Positions 1-6,312 of a DNA stretch of 7,732 bases are shown one piece after another. The stretch is from Limisphaerales bacterium (GTDB taxonomy: Bacteria > Verrucomicrobiota > Verrucomicrobiia > Limisphaerales > UBA8199): assembly GCA_025356925.1 (NCBI GenBank), contig JANXQE010000287.1, positions 1-7,732 of the forward strand, given 5' to 3'. Both the position numbers and the translations under genes were made by a program. The notes under the pieces are model-generated. The model was not told where the DNA came from, did not search any database, and was given only the letters and a program-made list of their open reading frames with translations. Every line of letters starts with the position of its first letter. The first letter of the stretch is position 1.

Positions 1-236
1 GCAGGGAGAGAACGTCGAGTGCGACCGGGTCTTTGCTAAAGCGCAGTTCATCGAGGGTGGCTGAGTAGTGCAAAAGGCCGCGTTCGCCGCCCTCAGCGAC
101 CACGTGGTGCTGAACATTGTCGATGCGCTGATCTGTCAGTATGAGGGCGGCGAACGCGGCCTTTTGCACTACTCAGCCACCCTCGATGAACTGCGCTTTA
201 GCAAAGACCCGGTCGCACTCGACGTTCTCTCCCTGC
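1..236. repeat. Perfect 95-bp inverted repeat (1-95 / 142-236), 46-base spacer
   Basis: Bases 1-95 are the exact reverse complement of 142-236, and pairing stops at 96/141. The spacer 96-141 reads through in frame with the DUF362-like coding sequence. The right arm makes sense as the middle of that gene (for example the motif SKDPVALD), whereas the left arm only repeats it backwards. The left arm begins at the first base of the window, which suggests the window starts at a contig end. A perfect long palindrome ending inside a conserved gene is typical of a fold-back chimera from library preparation, multiple displacement amplification or assembly. A real inverted duplication cannot be excluded from sequence alone. 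Confidence 0.9.
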
Positions 237-370
237 GAGAGCTGGACCACCTCCGCGAGGCCGCCAAAGCACCGGTGGTCAAACCCAACCTCGACCTCTA
301 CAACAACGCCGCCCTGCTCGAACTGGGTGTGAGTGATCCAAAAAAGATCCAGACCGAGCGTCTGCAATGA
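96..370 (+). CDS. DUF362-like protein, C-terminal fragment (5' end lost)
   Basis: An open frame runs to TGA at 368-370, giving about 90 trustworthy residues. A GTG at 68 is in frame, but it lies in the fold-back arm and is unlikely to be the true start; the natural 5' part is missing. The fragment carries DHVVLNIVDAL, then SKDPVALD, then a Leu/Arg-rich helix, and LYNNAALLELGVSD close to the C-terminus. The order of an Asp-containing core strand, an S-x-DPVALD motif and a final ...ELGVSD segment resembles the C-terminal part of DUF362 proteins. These are often found near iron-sulfur or secreted proteins, and their biochemical role is poorly defined. The family call rests on remembered motif resemblance. 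The protease gene follows after 84 bp on the same strand, with no evident functional link. Confidence 0.55.
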
Positions 371-421
371 GTCCAACAATGCCGGTGCTTTACTTTCCGC
401 GGTTATCTGTGAAGTTGGACT
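370..421 (+). other. 8-bp inverted repeat downstream of the DUF362-like gene
   Basis: AGTCCAAC (370-377) is complementary to GTTGGACT (414-421), with a 36-base loop that starts right after the stop codon. No T-tract follows, so it is not a convincing intrinsic terminator. It could be a weak 3' structure or an operator for the protease gene 33 bp downstream, or it may be chance. Confidence 0.2.
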
Positions 422-454
422 TGTGAGAATACTAAGTTCTGTTGGCACAACTCT

Positions 455-1849
455 ATGACTAACCGCGTCCGACGATCCTTGCGGGTTGGCACGTTGTGCT
501 TGCTATTCGGGTGGGCCCAGCCTTGGCGAACGAGCGCGTCCGACACGTTCGCCTGGAATACAAACCAGAGCCGGGTCAGCGCGGATATCAGATCCGAATC
601 ACTGCCCAAACTTCTCGAAAAAGTCGCGACCGCTACTGGCTGGCGGGTATTTATCGAGCCCGAGACAACGCGTGAGGTATCCGCCAAATTCACAGATCTC
701 GCGCCAGGTGACGCGTTGCATTTGCTGCTCGGAGAGATCAACTTCGCCCTGGTCCCGGGGACTAACGCAAGCCCGCGTCTGTTCGTTTTCCGCACCTCGC
801 AGGAGCATGCCACTCAGCCGATCCAGCCGGCTAAACCCAAAGCGCAGGCGGAGTCCAAGGTGATACCAAACGAGTTGATTGTTCGTCTTAAACCAGGGGT
901 AAAGATCGACGAATTGGCCAAACTGCTCGGCGCAAAGGTTGTCGGCCGGATCGACAGCCTCAATGCCTATCGCCTGCAGTTTGACGATGCGACCGCCACC
1001 ACGGCCGCGCGGGACCAACTCGCGAGCAATTCCGACGTCGCTTCGGTAGATAACAACTTCACTGTCCCGCGGCCCGAAGGCCCGCAACCCGCTCCCAACG
1101 GCGCTCCACCCATCCAACTGCAGCTCAAACCACCGCCGGACAATGGCCGGATCATCGTCGGGCTGGTCGATACAGCCGTCCAACCGTTGGGCAACAATCT
1201 CGACCAATTCCTTTTAAAGCAGGTTTCGGTGGCCGGCGATATCCAGCTCAGCTCAGATTCACCCACCCATGGCACAGCCATGGCCGAAACCCTCCTGCGC
1301 AGCCTGCAATCCTTCACCCAAGGCAGCACCTCCGTCCAGATTTTACCGGTGAACGTCTACCCGGGCGGCGGCGCTGGGGATGCCTCGACGAGCACGTTCG
1401 ACGTGGCCAACGGCATCATCCAGGCCGTCAATGGCGGGGCCAAGGTGATCAATCTCAGCCTGGGCAGTTCCAGCGATAGTCCATTTCTGCAGAGCGTGAT
1501 TCAAGACGTCAGCAAACTGAACATCGCGATGTTCGCCGCCGCAGGCAATGAGCCGGTCACCACCCCGTTTTATCCGGCGGCGTACCCCGAAGTCAAAGCG
1601 GTGACCGCGATCGACAACGGTCAACTCGCCTCATACGCCAGCCGTGGCAGCTTTGTTGCTTTGGGCGCGCCCGGCACCAGCATCGTGCCGTTCGGCAACC
1701 TCGCCTTCGGAGTCCAGGGCACCTCGGTTTCCAGCGCGTACACCAGCGGTCTCGCAGCCGGGTATCTGGAAACCTCCGGGGGCAACGTTTCCAAGATGGA
1801 GACCTTCCTGAACAACAATTTCGGCGTAAAGATTTCTGGAGGAAAGTAG
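455..1849 (+). CDS. Secreted subtilisin-family (S8) serine protease with N-terminal STN-like domain
   Basis: This is a 464-residue predicted exported endopeptidase. Residues 1-29 look like a Sec signal peptide: Arg-rich start, hydrophobic GTLCLLFGW, and a likely cut after SAS. Residues about 33-113 resemble the STN/secretin-TonB short domain (repeated beta-alpha pattern, ...LPKLLEKVATATGWRV...). Residues about 136-205 resemble an I9/fervidolysin-type propeptide (ELIVRLKPG ... DVASVDNNF), which normally chaperones folding and is cleaved off. The catalytic domain runs from about 231 to 460. The triad is Asp239 (VGLVDTAV), His272 (THGTAMAE) and Ser424 (GTSVSSAY), with the oxyanion Asn365 (AAAGNEP). 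The Asp motif has DTA for the usual DTG, and the Ser motif has Ala-Tyr where Pro-His is usual, so it is a divergent member with the triad intact. No C-terminal anchor is visible. ATG 455 has no Shine-Dalgarno but is the start that gives the signal peptide. Confidence 0.88.
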   Translation: MTNRVRRSLRVGTLCLLFGWAQPWRTSASDTFAWNTNQSRVSADIRSESLPKLLEKVATATGWRVFIEPETTREVSAKFTDLAPGDALHLLLGEINFALVPGTNASPRLFVFRTSQEHATQPIQPAKPKAQAESKVIPNELIVRLKPGVKIDELAKLLGAKVVGRIDSLNAYRLQFDDATATTAARDQLASNSDVASVDNNFTVPRPEGPQPAPNGAPPIQLQLKPPPDNGRIIVGLVDTAVQPLGNNLDQFLLKQVSVAGDIQLSSDSPTHGTAMAETLLRSLQSFTQGSTSVQILPVNVYPGGGAGDASTSTFDVANGIIQAVNGGAKVINLSLGSSSDSPFLQSVIQDVSKLNIAMFAAAGNEPVTTPFYPAAYPEVKAVTAIDNGQLASYASRGSFVALGAPGTSIVPFGNLAFGVQGTSVSSAYTSGLAAGYLETSGGNVSKMETFLNNNFGVKISGGK

Positions 1850-1933
1850 CGGCCCGTTTCAGTCGCTGAGTCCCATCCTGCCAGACCTGTTCTTCGAGGG
1901 CTTCGGGGCACTCTCTACCCACGCCCAATCCCA

Positions 1934-1964
1934 CTACCGGCTCCGGCGGTGGTAGCGCATTTTT
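1934..1964 (+). terminator. Possible weak intrinsic terminator after the protease gene
   Basis: CTACC (1934-1938) pairs with GGTAG (1951-1955) around a GC-rich loop. After CGCA a run of five T follows (1960-1964). The stem is short and the loop could re-pair internally. It is about 85 bp after the protease stop and on the same strand, so position and T-run fit a terminator. The short stem keeps confidence low. Confidence 0.3.
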
Positions 1965-2224
1965 AACCGGGGGCCTCAGTGATATCTCACCCAAGCGTAA
2001 ACAAGGTCGGCGCGCGAATGACGAATTTCCGGAACGCCACCTTCCAGTCGGCTTAGAGCATGCGCGTATGAACCGCCTCCAAAATAGTAAAGCGACGGTC
2101 TCAGCCGGCGGCAAGTCAGCGCTCCGATCAGCGCTCGCCATCAAACGGGAAGAGGCTACCAAAGGAACCTTGACGTTTCAGCGAACTTATGTGAGTTTAG
2201 CGCCACTGATATCACCGATAAGCT

Positions 2225-2272
2225 GCCCGTTTCGGGCCGGTGCCTGTTCGGGAGTAGCGTCCCAGTGGCACC
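2225..2272 (+). other. Two adjacent hairpins in the leader of the secreted-protein gene
   Basis: GCCCG-TTT-CGGGC (2225-2237) is a perfect 5-bp stem with a 3-base loop. Immediately after it, GGTGCC (2239-2244) pairs with GGCACC (2267-2272), with an inner GGGA (2250-2253)/TCCC (2260-2263) pairing. They lie about 35 bases before the chosen ATG at 2307. They could be mRNA leader structure or the 3' end of an upstream transcript. They match no riboswitch class I know. Confidence 0.3.
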
Positions 2273-2296
2273 ACAGATCCCCCCGAAATTCGGTTC

Positions 2297-2301
2297 AAAG
2301 G
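2297..2301 (+). promoter_or_regulatory. Ribosome binding site AAAGG that decides the start at 2307
   Basis: AAAGG ends 5 bases before ATG 2307 and 8 bases before a second ATG at 2310. Both starts begin directly at the hydrophobic signal peptide. The longer in-frame start at 2265 would put 14 hydrophilic residues in front of it and has no comparable site. Confidence 0.5.
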
Positions 2302-2306
2302 CAAAT

Positions 2307-3488
2307 ATGATGAGACTCCTGGCATTGGTTGGCGCCGCGTTGCTGAGCGGTCTGGAACTCAACGCTCACACCGTGACGTGGTTCGAGAACCCAAGCGGGC
2401 TTTTATCCAGCAACCCGCTGGTGATCTCTTCGGTGAGCTCGGTTTATTTGCCGCATGCGATTAACATTAAACCTTCTTTGGGCGAACCTTGCATCGTATC
2501 GGTGAAACTGGACCCGCCCACCTCCTCTTTCATCTCTGCGGATATAGTCACTGGAAACCCCGCCAATTGGGTGACCATTGACGTCACTCTGGCGAAGATT
2601 CCAACTTCCACGAACCCAATCATGACGACTGTTTCGGGGACGTGGCAGGCCACGGGGGTCCCGGCCGGCAAGAACTGCGACGCGACCAACCCGGTTCCTT
2701 TTTCGGTGCCCGTGACCATTGCGATGTCGCGCGCTCAGTGGAGAATCACTGCCAGCACCGTCCAGCAGGGAGTGTGGATTGACACGCGCTCAGTCGTCGG
2801 GCTGCAGGTGTCAGATTGCCTGGCGGGGCCGTGGCTAAACATCGGCGTGGGGTCGAGTTTTTACATCATGGCGGACCATCCGGCGGGCTACTTTCGACCG
2901 ATCCAATCGTATGGCGGAGGCATTAGTGGAATCATCACTGACACGTCCGGTAACGTCCAATCCAACCTCACCGTGCAGTTACCTGTGGGCGGGGCCTCGA
3001 CGACCACGGGAGGGGACGGCAGCTTCACGGTCGATCCGCTGCCGTTAGGCACCAATGTAATTGAGGTAACAAAGACCAACACCTTCGTGGATCCGGGCAC
3101 GGGTTCAAACCGGACCGGAATAGCCAGCATTGACATTTTAGCGCTGGCCACCAACGCGTACGCGGTTTTGCAGCTCATATTAGAAGCGCAGATTTGGCCA
3201 CCGCCTCCGGCCTGCAATTGCTCGCCATGGTGCGCAATCGGCTTCGGAACGCTCGACGGAGCTCAAACCCCGGTCTATTTCGCGGGCGGCGCCAATCCGC
3301 CGAAAGGCGTTCCTCCAAGCTGCGGTGTGCCGGTCGTCACTGTCACGCCGCCCAGCGGGCCCTCCTTCACGATAAGAGCTGGAACGGGCCGACACCGCAA
3401 CTCCGGCCCCAACCCGGCAGTGGGCATGTGGACGGTCACCACGACCGTTTGTGGTCAGAGTAAGTCCTGCACAGTGACGGTGCCTTGA
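2307..3488 (+). CDS. Secreted protein of unknown function with carboxypeptidase-regulatory-like domain
   Basis: From ATG 2307 it has 393 residues; an alternative start at 2265 gives 407. Residues 1-20 are a signal peptide (MMRLLALVGAALLSGLELNA). Residues about 21-140 are a beta-rich region without a family I can name. At about 140-200 there is a stretch ending in GPW ... GYFRPIQS, reminiscent of segments repeated in secreted Verrucomicrobiota proteins. Residues about 204-290 fit a carboxypeptidase-regulatory-like (CarboxypepD_reg, transthyretin-like) beta-sandwich: GGISGIITDTSGN, TTTGGDGSFTVDPLPLG, and then a strand. A Pro-rich linker (WPPPPA) leads to a C-terminal domain with six Cys (303, 305, 309, 339, 382, 388), probably disulfide-bonded in the periplasm or outside the cell. 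Adhesion or polysaccharide binding is possible but unproven. I do not recognise a catalytic motif. Confidence 0.75.
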   Translation: MMRLLALVGAALLSGLELNAHTVTWFENPSGLLSSNPLVISSVSSVYLPHAINIKPSLGEPCIVSVKLDPPTSSFISADIVTGNPANWVTIDVTLAKIPTSTNPIMTTVSGTWQATGVPAGKNCDATNPVPFSVPVTIAMSRAQWRITASTVQQGVWIDTRSVVGLQVSDCLAGPWLNIGVGSSFYIMADHPAGYFRPIQSYGGGISGIITDTSGNVQSNLTVQLPVGGASTTTGGDGSFTVDPLPLGTNVIEVTKTNTFVDPGTGSNRTGIASIDILALATNAYAVLQLILEAQIWPPPPACNCSPWCAIGFGTLDGAQTPVYFAGGANPPKGVPPSCGVPVVTVTPPSGPSFTIRAGTGRHRNSGPNPAVGMWTVTTTVCGQSKSCTVTVP

Positions 3489-3650
3489 TCGGGTTGGGCT
3501 TGGCGAATATCGCTCCCCGCGCACGATACGCATCTGCCGACTCGGCTTATTTTGTGAACAGCCAGAGCAGAAGAGTAAGGACCGCGCTCCCCATTGGACA
3601 GGTTACGATCGGGAAATAGAAACGACGCGAAATTTACCGTCATTCATCCC

Positions 3651-3672
3651 GAAAAGAGGGCAAGTCTTAACA
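3651..3672 (+). repeat. Left imperfect terminal inverted repeat
   Basis: GAAAAGAGGG followed by CAAGTCTTAACA is partnered with 4160-4182 on the other strand (18/22 matches, one gapped base). I infer this as the left boundary of the dead transposase element. Confidence 0.5.
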
Positions 3673-3722
3673 AAGTGCGTTTCCCTTGACAAGCCCCACA
3701 AGGTCTGGTCCATCCACATTCC

Positions 3723-4089
3723 ATGCCGCGCCAATTACACATCCAGTACCCCGCGCAATGTACCACGTCATGAGCCGAGGCCATCGGCGAGACGACGTCT
3801 TCATGGATGACCTGGACCCCCACGACTTTCTCAAAACTCTGGCCTAGGCCTGCCAGAAAACCGGTTGGCAGGCGCCTGCCTACTCGCTCCTGGGGAACCA
3901 TTATCGTCTGGTTTTGGACACGCCCAATGCCACCCTGGGAAGGACAGTGACCTGGTGTCGCGCCGCAAGAGCGATCCAGGCAGGCTCGAGATTGCGGCGC
4001 GGCTCCGCCGAGAGACCACCCTCTCGATCAAAGCCATCGCCAAGCGCACCCACCTGGGCACCTCCAAGAGCGCCAACATCGGCTGGCAC
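3723..4089 (+). pseudogene. REP-associated tyrosine (Y1/HUH) transposase, frameshifted and internally deleted
   Basis: Translating piecewise restores a familiar protein. MPRQLHIQYPA starts at ATG 3723. After a one-base shift, MYHVMSRGHRRDD continues from 3758. An in-frame TAG at 3845-3847 stands where the family has Glu, followed by ACQKTGWQ and then AYSLLGNHYRLVLDTPNATL up to about 3940. The metal-binding HUH motif (usually NHxHLVL) reads NHYRLVL, so the second His is lost. The frame then jumps to a C-terminal piece, RRKSDPGRLEIAARLRRE ... AIAKRTHLGTSKSAN (to about 4089), which resembles the C-terminal tail of long members of this family. The segment with the catalytic Tyr between these pieces is missing. 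Intact relatives move or maintain REP palindromes by single-strand cleavage; this copy cannot. Confidence 0.72.
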
Positions 4090-4159
4090 ACCACCAGGCG
4101 CCACCGCGTTCCGGGCCCGACTGCCCGGCGACACCGCGTCTTTGAAAGAAAACGAGCCA

Positions 4160-4182
4160 TATTACGACTTGACCCCGTTTTC
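4160..4182 (-). repeat. Right imperfect terminal inverted repeat
   Basis: The reverse complement of these bases begins GAAAACGGGGTCAAGTC and mirrors the left end at 3651-3672. It marks the right boundary of the dead transposase element and shows that sequence before about 4183 is not part of the hemX gene. Confidence 0.5.
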
Positions 4183-4213
4183 CTTTTCAGCACCGCCGCT
4201 CCCCCGCCCTTCT

Positions 4214-4234
4214 TTCGGCCTTCGGGCTTCCGGC
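4214..4234 (+). repeat. TTCGGCCTTCGGG motif, first copy
   Basis: The 13-mer TTCGGCCTTCGGG occurs here (4214-4226) and again at 7704-7716 near the window end, in both cases followed by a similar T/C-rich GG stretch. Both copies are intergenic. This could be a dispersed short repeat of the genome or simple-sequence chance. Two copies in one window are too few to decide. Confidence 0.35.
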
Positions 4235-4311
4235 AAGGCTGGCCCGCCGGCCCGCCGGCCGTCGGCCACTTGCCGCTTGCGCCCGACGCCGTCGGCCTTA
4301 ACCTGTTCAGC

Positions 4312-5139
4312 GTGGCCTGGTTTACAGACCGACATCTTTTTCTGCTGGCCGTCGTCGGTTACGGCCTGAGCATGGTTTATTCTACCTTCCTTTGGCGAAA
4401 GGGCTTTCGCCGGGACGATTATGTCAATTATTCGGTCCTGCTATTGACGTTCGTCTTGCACACCACCGCCATGGGGCTGCGGGGCTTTCGCCTCGACCAT
4501 TGCCCCGTGACCAATCTTTACGAGGCCACCACTTTTGCCATGTGGAGCATCGTGGCGGCTTACCTCGTGGTTGGGCTTTGGCCGCGGCTGAGGTTCCTCG
4601 GCGCATTCGCCTCGCCGGTGCTTTTCGGCATGGGCGTCTTTGCGCTCATGCCGAATCTCGACACGCCACACGGAGCCAGACCGGGAACGCCGGTTGCCTG
4701 GACCAGCGTGCATGCCGCTCTCATGGCGTTGTCCTACGGGGCATTTGGCCTCAGCTCGATTGCCGCCTTGATGTACCTCACCCAGGAACACAATTTAAAA
4801 CTGCACAAGCTCAGAGCCCTCTTCTCGCTGTTGCCGCCGATCCAGCGACTCGAATTTGTCGTGGGCCGTTTGCTCGTGAGCGGGTTCGTCCTGCTGACCG
4901 TTGGCCTGGTCGTCGGAGCCTATGACCTGAGCCGATTGGACCATCCCCACGCCTACCGCGGCGATCCTAAGATCGTCTGGTCCGCGCTGGTGTGGCTGAT
5001 CTACCTCGGCTTAATCGTGATGCGTTGGAAGTTCGCCCAGGGTGGCCGCCGCTTTGCTTTGGGAGCCATCGGCAGCTTCGTCTTCGTGCTCCTTACCTTT
5101 TGGGGCACCAACGTCCTCTCTCCCCTGCACAATCCATGA
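4312..5139 (+). CDS. hemX: HemX/CcsA-family integral membrane protein (cytochrome c assembly-like)
   Basis: From GTG 4312 it has 275 residues and about eight membrane segments (roughly 8-24, 39-55, 72-90, 97-113, 136-156, 188-205, 222-237, 248-266), matching HemX of Bacillus in length and topology. Family marks are HCPVTNLYEA (63-72), VHAALMALSYGAF (133-145) with His134, and DPKIVWSALVWLIY (218-231). The tryptophan-rich WWD heme-handling signature of true CcsA is not seen: where CcsA has WGxYWxWDPKE this protein has only AYRGDPKIVW. This and the hemA neighbour favour HemX, which in Bacillus lowers HemA amount, over a cytochrome c synthetase. The start is uncertain. The frame is open back to 3865, but that part is decayed transposase. 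ATG 4372 would cut into the first membrane helix. GTG 4312 keeps that helix; TTG 4270 is a further option. Confidence 0.75.
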   Translation: MAWFTDRHLFLLAVVGYGLSMVYSTFLWRKGFRRDDYVNYSVLLLTFVLHTTAMGLRGFRLDHCPVTNLYEATTFAMWSIVAAYLVVGLWPRLRFLGAFASPVLFGMGVFALMPNLDTPHGARPGTPVAWTSVHAALMALSYGAFGLSSIAALMYLTQEHNLKLHKLRALFSLLPPIQRLEFVVGRLLVSGFVLLTVGLVVGAYDLSRLDHPHAYRGDPKIVWSALVWLIYLGLIVMRWKFAQGGRRFALGAIGSFVFVLLTFWGTNVLSPLHNP

Positions 5140-5206
5140 AACCGGCGGCAGTCAGGACTAGAGACCGTGGAACGTTTACCCGCCCCGGACCCCGCAAAAC
5201 GGACTC

Positions 5207-6265
5207 ATGCCCTTAGTTGTCATCGGTCTTAGTCATCACTCCTCGCCGGTCGCACTCCGGGAACGCTTCGCCTTCGCTGAAGCCCGCGTTCCAGCGGCCC
5301 TGCAGGTGCTGCGCACTTCGAAAGTTGCCGAAGAAGCGGTTATCCTCTCCACTTGCAACCGGGTCGAGATCTACGCGGTCACCGCTCTCGAGCCGACTGC
5401 CGCCTTCGAGGCCTTGCGGCAATTCCTCGCCACCTGCCATAATTATTCCGACCCGCTCACCGACGAGATCTATAGTTACGGCGAACCGCAGAGCGTTCAT
5501 CATCTCTTCAAGGTTGCCTGCGGTCTGGACTCGATGGTCCTGGGCGAGACTGAGATCCTGGGGCAGCTCAAAAAAGCCTATGACCTGGCCTTGCGGCATG
5601 GCCACACCGGCGGCCGCCTCAACAAGGCGTTCCAGCGCGCGTTCAACGTTGCCAAACAAATCCGCAGCGAAACTAATATCCAGCGCGGCAGCGTGTCCGT
5701 CGGCTCAGTCGCCGTCGAGCTCGCGGAGAAAATCTTCAGCCGCCTGAGTGATCGCGACGTCATGGTCATCGGGGCTGGGGATACGAGCGAAAAGACAGCG
5801 CGCGCGCTGCTCTCGCGCGGGGCGCGCAGTATCATCGTCACGAACCGTTCTTACGACAAAGCCGTGCTGTTAGCCGGGGAGTTGGGCGGGCGCGCCATCC
5901 CGTTCGATGAATGGACTGATGAATTTCAAAACATCGATATTGTCATCAGCAGCACCTCCGCTCCGCACTACGTTCTGGATCGCGCCAAGCTCGAACCGGT
6001 GATGAAGCGGCGGCGCAACCGCCCGCTGCTGCTGATCGACATCGCGGTTCCGCGTGACATCGAGCCGGAAGTCAACTTCATGGAAAATGTGTTTCTCTAT
6101 AACGTCGACGATCTCCAGTCGATCGCGAACGACTACCTGAAACGGCGCCAGCAGGAAGTCGCGCGCTGCGAGCAGATCATCCGCGACAAAGCCGCGGCCG
6201 TGCTTGGGCCGCCTGCCGCCCGGCCAGCCGCGGGCGATGTTCGTCCAGCTTTCGGGGAAAGATGA
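5207..6265 (+). CDS. hemA: Glutamyl-tRNA reductase
   Basis: This 352-residue protein reduces glutamyl-tRNA(Glu) to glutamate-1-semialdehyde with NADPH, the first committed step of C5 tetrapyrrole synthesis, in the cytoplasm. The N-terminal catalytic domain has GLSHHSSPVALRERF (7-21) and the nucleophile Cys50 in STCNRVEIY. It also has His98/99 and the signature LDSMVLGETEILGQLKKAY (107-125). The NADPH domain has VIGAGDTSEKTA (187-198), ISSTSAPHYV (247-256) and LLIDIAVPRDIEPEV (275-289). The spinal helix follows (DDLQSIANDYLKRRQQEV). The protein stops about 30 residues later, whereas most bacterial family members have 410-450 residues, so most of the C-terminal dimerisation domain is absent. 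No continuation is found in other frames downstream. ATG 5207 fits the conserved N-terminus, lacks a Shine-Dalgarno and lies 67 bp after hemX, probably in one operon. Confidence 0.95.
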   Translation: MPLVVIGLSHHSSPVALRERFAFAEARVPAALQVLRTSKVAEEAVILSTCNRVEIYAVTALEPTAAFEALRQFLATCHNYSDPLTDEIYSYGEPQSVHHLFKVACGLDSMVLGETEILGQLKKAYDLALRHGHTGGRLNKAFQRAFNVAKQIRSETNIQRGSVSVGSVAVELAEKIFSRLSDRDVMVIGAGDTSEKTARALLSRGARSIIVTNRSYDKAVLLAGELGGRAIPFDEWTDEFQNIDIVISSTSAPHYVLDRAKLEPVMKRRRNRPLLLIDIAVPRDIEPEVNFMENVFLYNVDDLQSIANDYLKRRQQEVARCEQIIRDKAAAVLGPPAARPAAGDVRPAFGER

Positions 6266-6273
6266 AGCGATGG

Positions 6274-6301
6274 GGTGCGTGGTGCGTGGTGCGTGGTGCG
6301 T
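6274..6301 (+). repeat. Left heptamer array, 4 x GGTGCGT
   Basis: Four perfect tandem copies (6274-6280, 6281-6287, 6288-6294, 6295-6301). The array is the exact reverse complement of 6489-6516. Pairing does not extend beyond it on either side. Confidence 0.97.
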
Positions 6302-6312
6302 TTTGGGAAACT

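Larger units (their letters stand above)
1850..2306. other. Non-coding interval between the protease and the next secreted protein
   Basis: No open frame in these 457 bases resembles a protein family I recognise. The short + strand frame at 2068-2310 has no signal peptide, no motif and no ribosome binding site, and ends within the next gene's start. The interval contains a possible terminator near 1934-1964 and two adjacent hairpins near 2225-2272. I see no tRNA, no CRISPR and no recognisable riboswitch. Confidence 0.6.
3651..4182 (+). mobile_element. Decayed REP-associated transposase element with imperfect terminal inverted repeats
   Basis: The ends are imperfect inverted repeats: bases 3651-3672 match the reverse complement of 4160-4182 at 18 of 22 aligned positions with one gap. 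Both contain CAAGTC and an A-run/G-run block. Between them lies a broken Y1/HUH transposase reading frame. An intact element of this sort should be roughly twice as long; here the middle of the gene is gone. A TTGACA at 3686-3691 upstream of the old ATG may be a relic of the transposase promoter. The element separates the secreted-protein gene from hemX, and its right end lies 129 bp before the chosen hemX start. Confidence 0.6.

Noticed and set aside
68..95. GTG 68 as true start of the first gene
   Set aside because: It lies in the fold-back arm, whose sequence is the reverse complement of the gene itself. The real 5' region is missing.
1593..2162. 189-codon minus-strand frame over the protease 3' end and intergenic DNA
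   Set aside because: Half of it is antisense to the protease catalytic region, and the remainder is Arg/Pro/Ala-rich without motifs, as expected for GC-rich shadow frames.
2169..2200. TTGACG ... TTATGT as a sigma-70 promoter for the secreted-protein gene
   Set aside because: The spacing between the two hexamers is about 11 bases, too short for a normal promoter.
2068..2310. 80-codon + strand open frame in the intergenic region
   Set aside because: No motif, no signal peptide, no ribosome binding site, and it overlaps the start of the better supported secreted-protein gene.
3541..3600. Minus-strand peptide ending ...LTLLLWLFTK near 3550-3600, like one membrane segment
   Set aside because: About 25 codons after a stop, no ribosome binding site and no neighbour support; likely chance.
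6274..6301. Heptamer array as the start of a CRISPR or other spacer-repeat array
   Set aside because: Units are directly adjacent with no spacers, and the second array is inverted.
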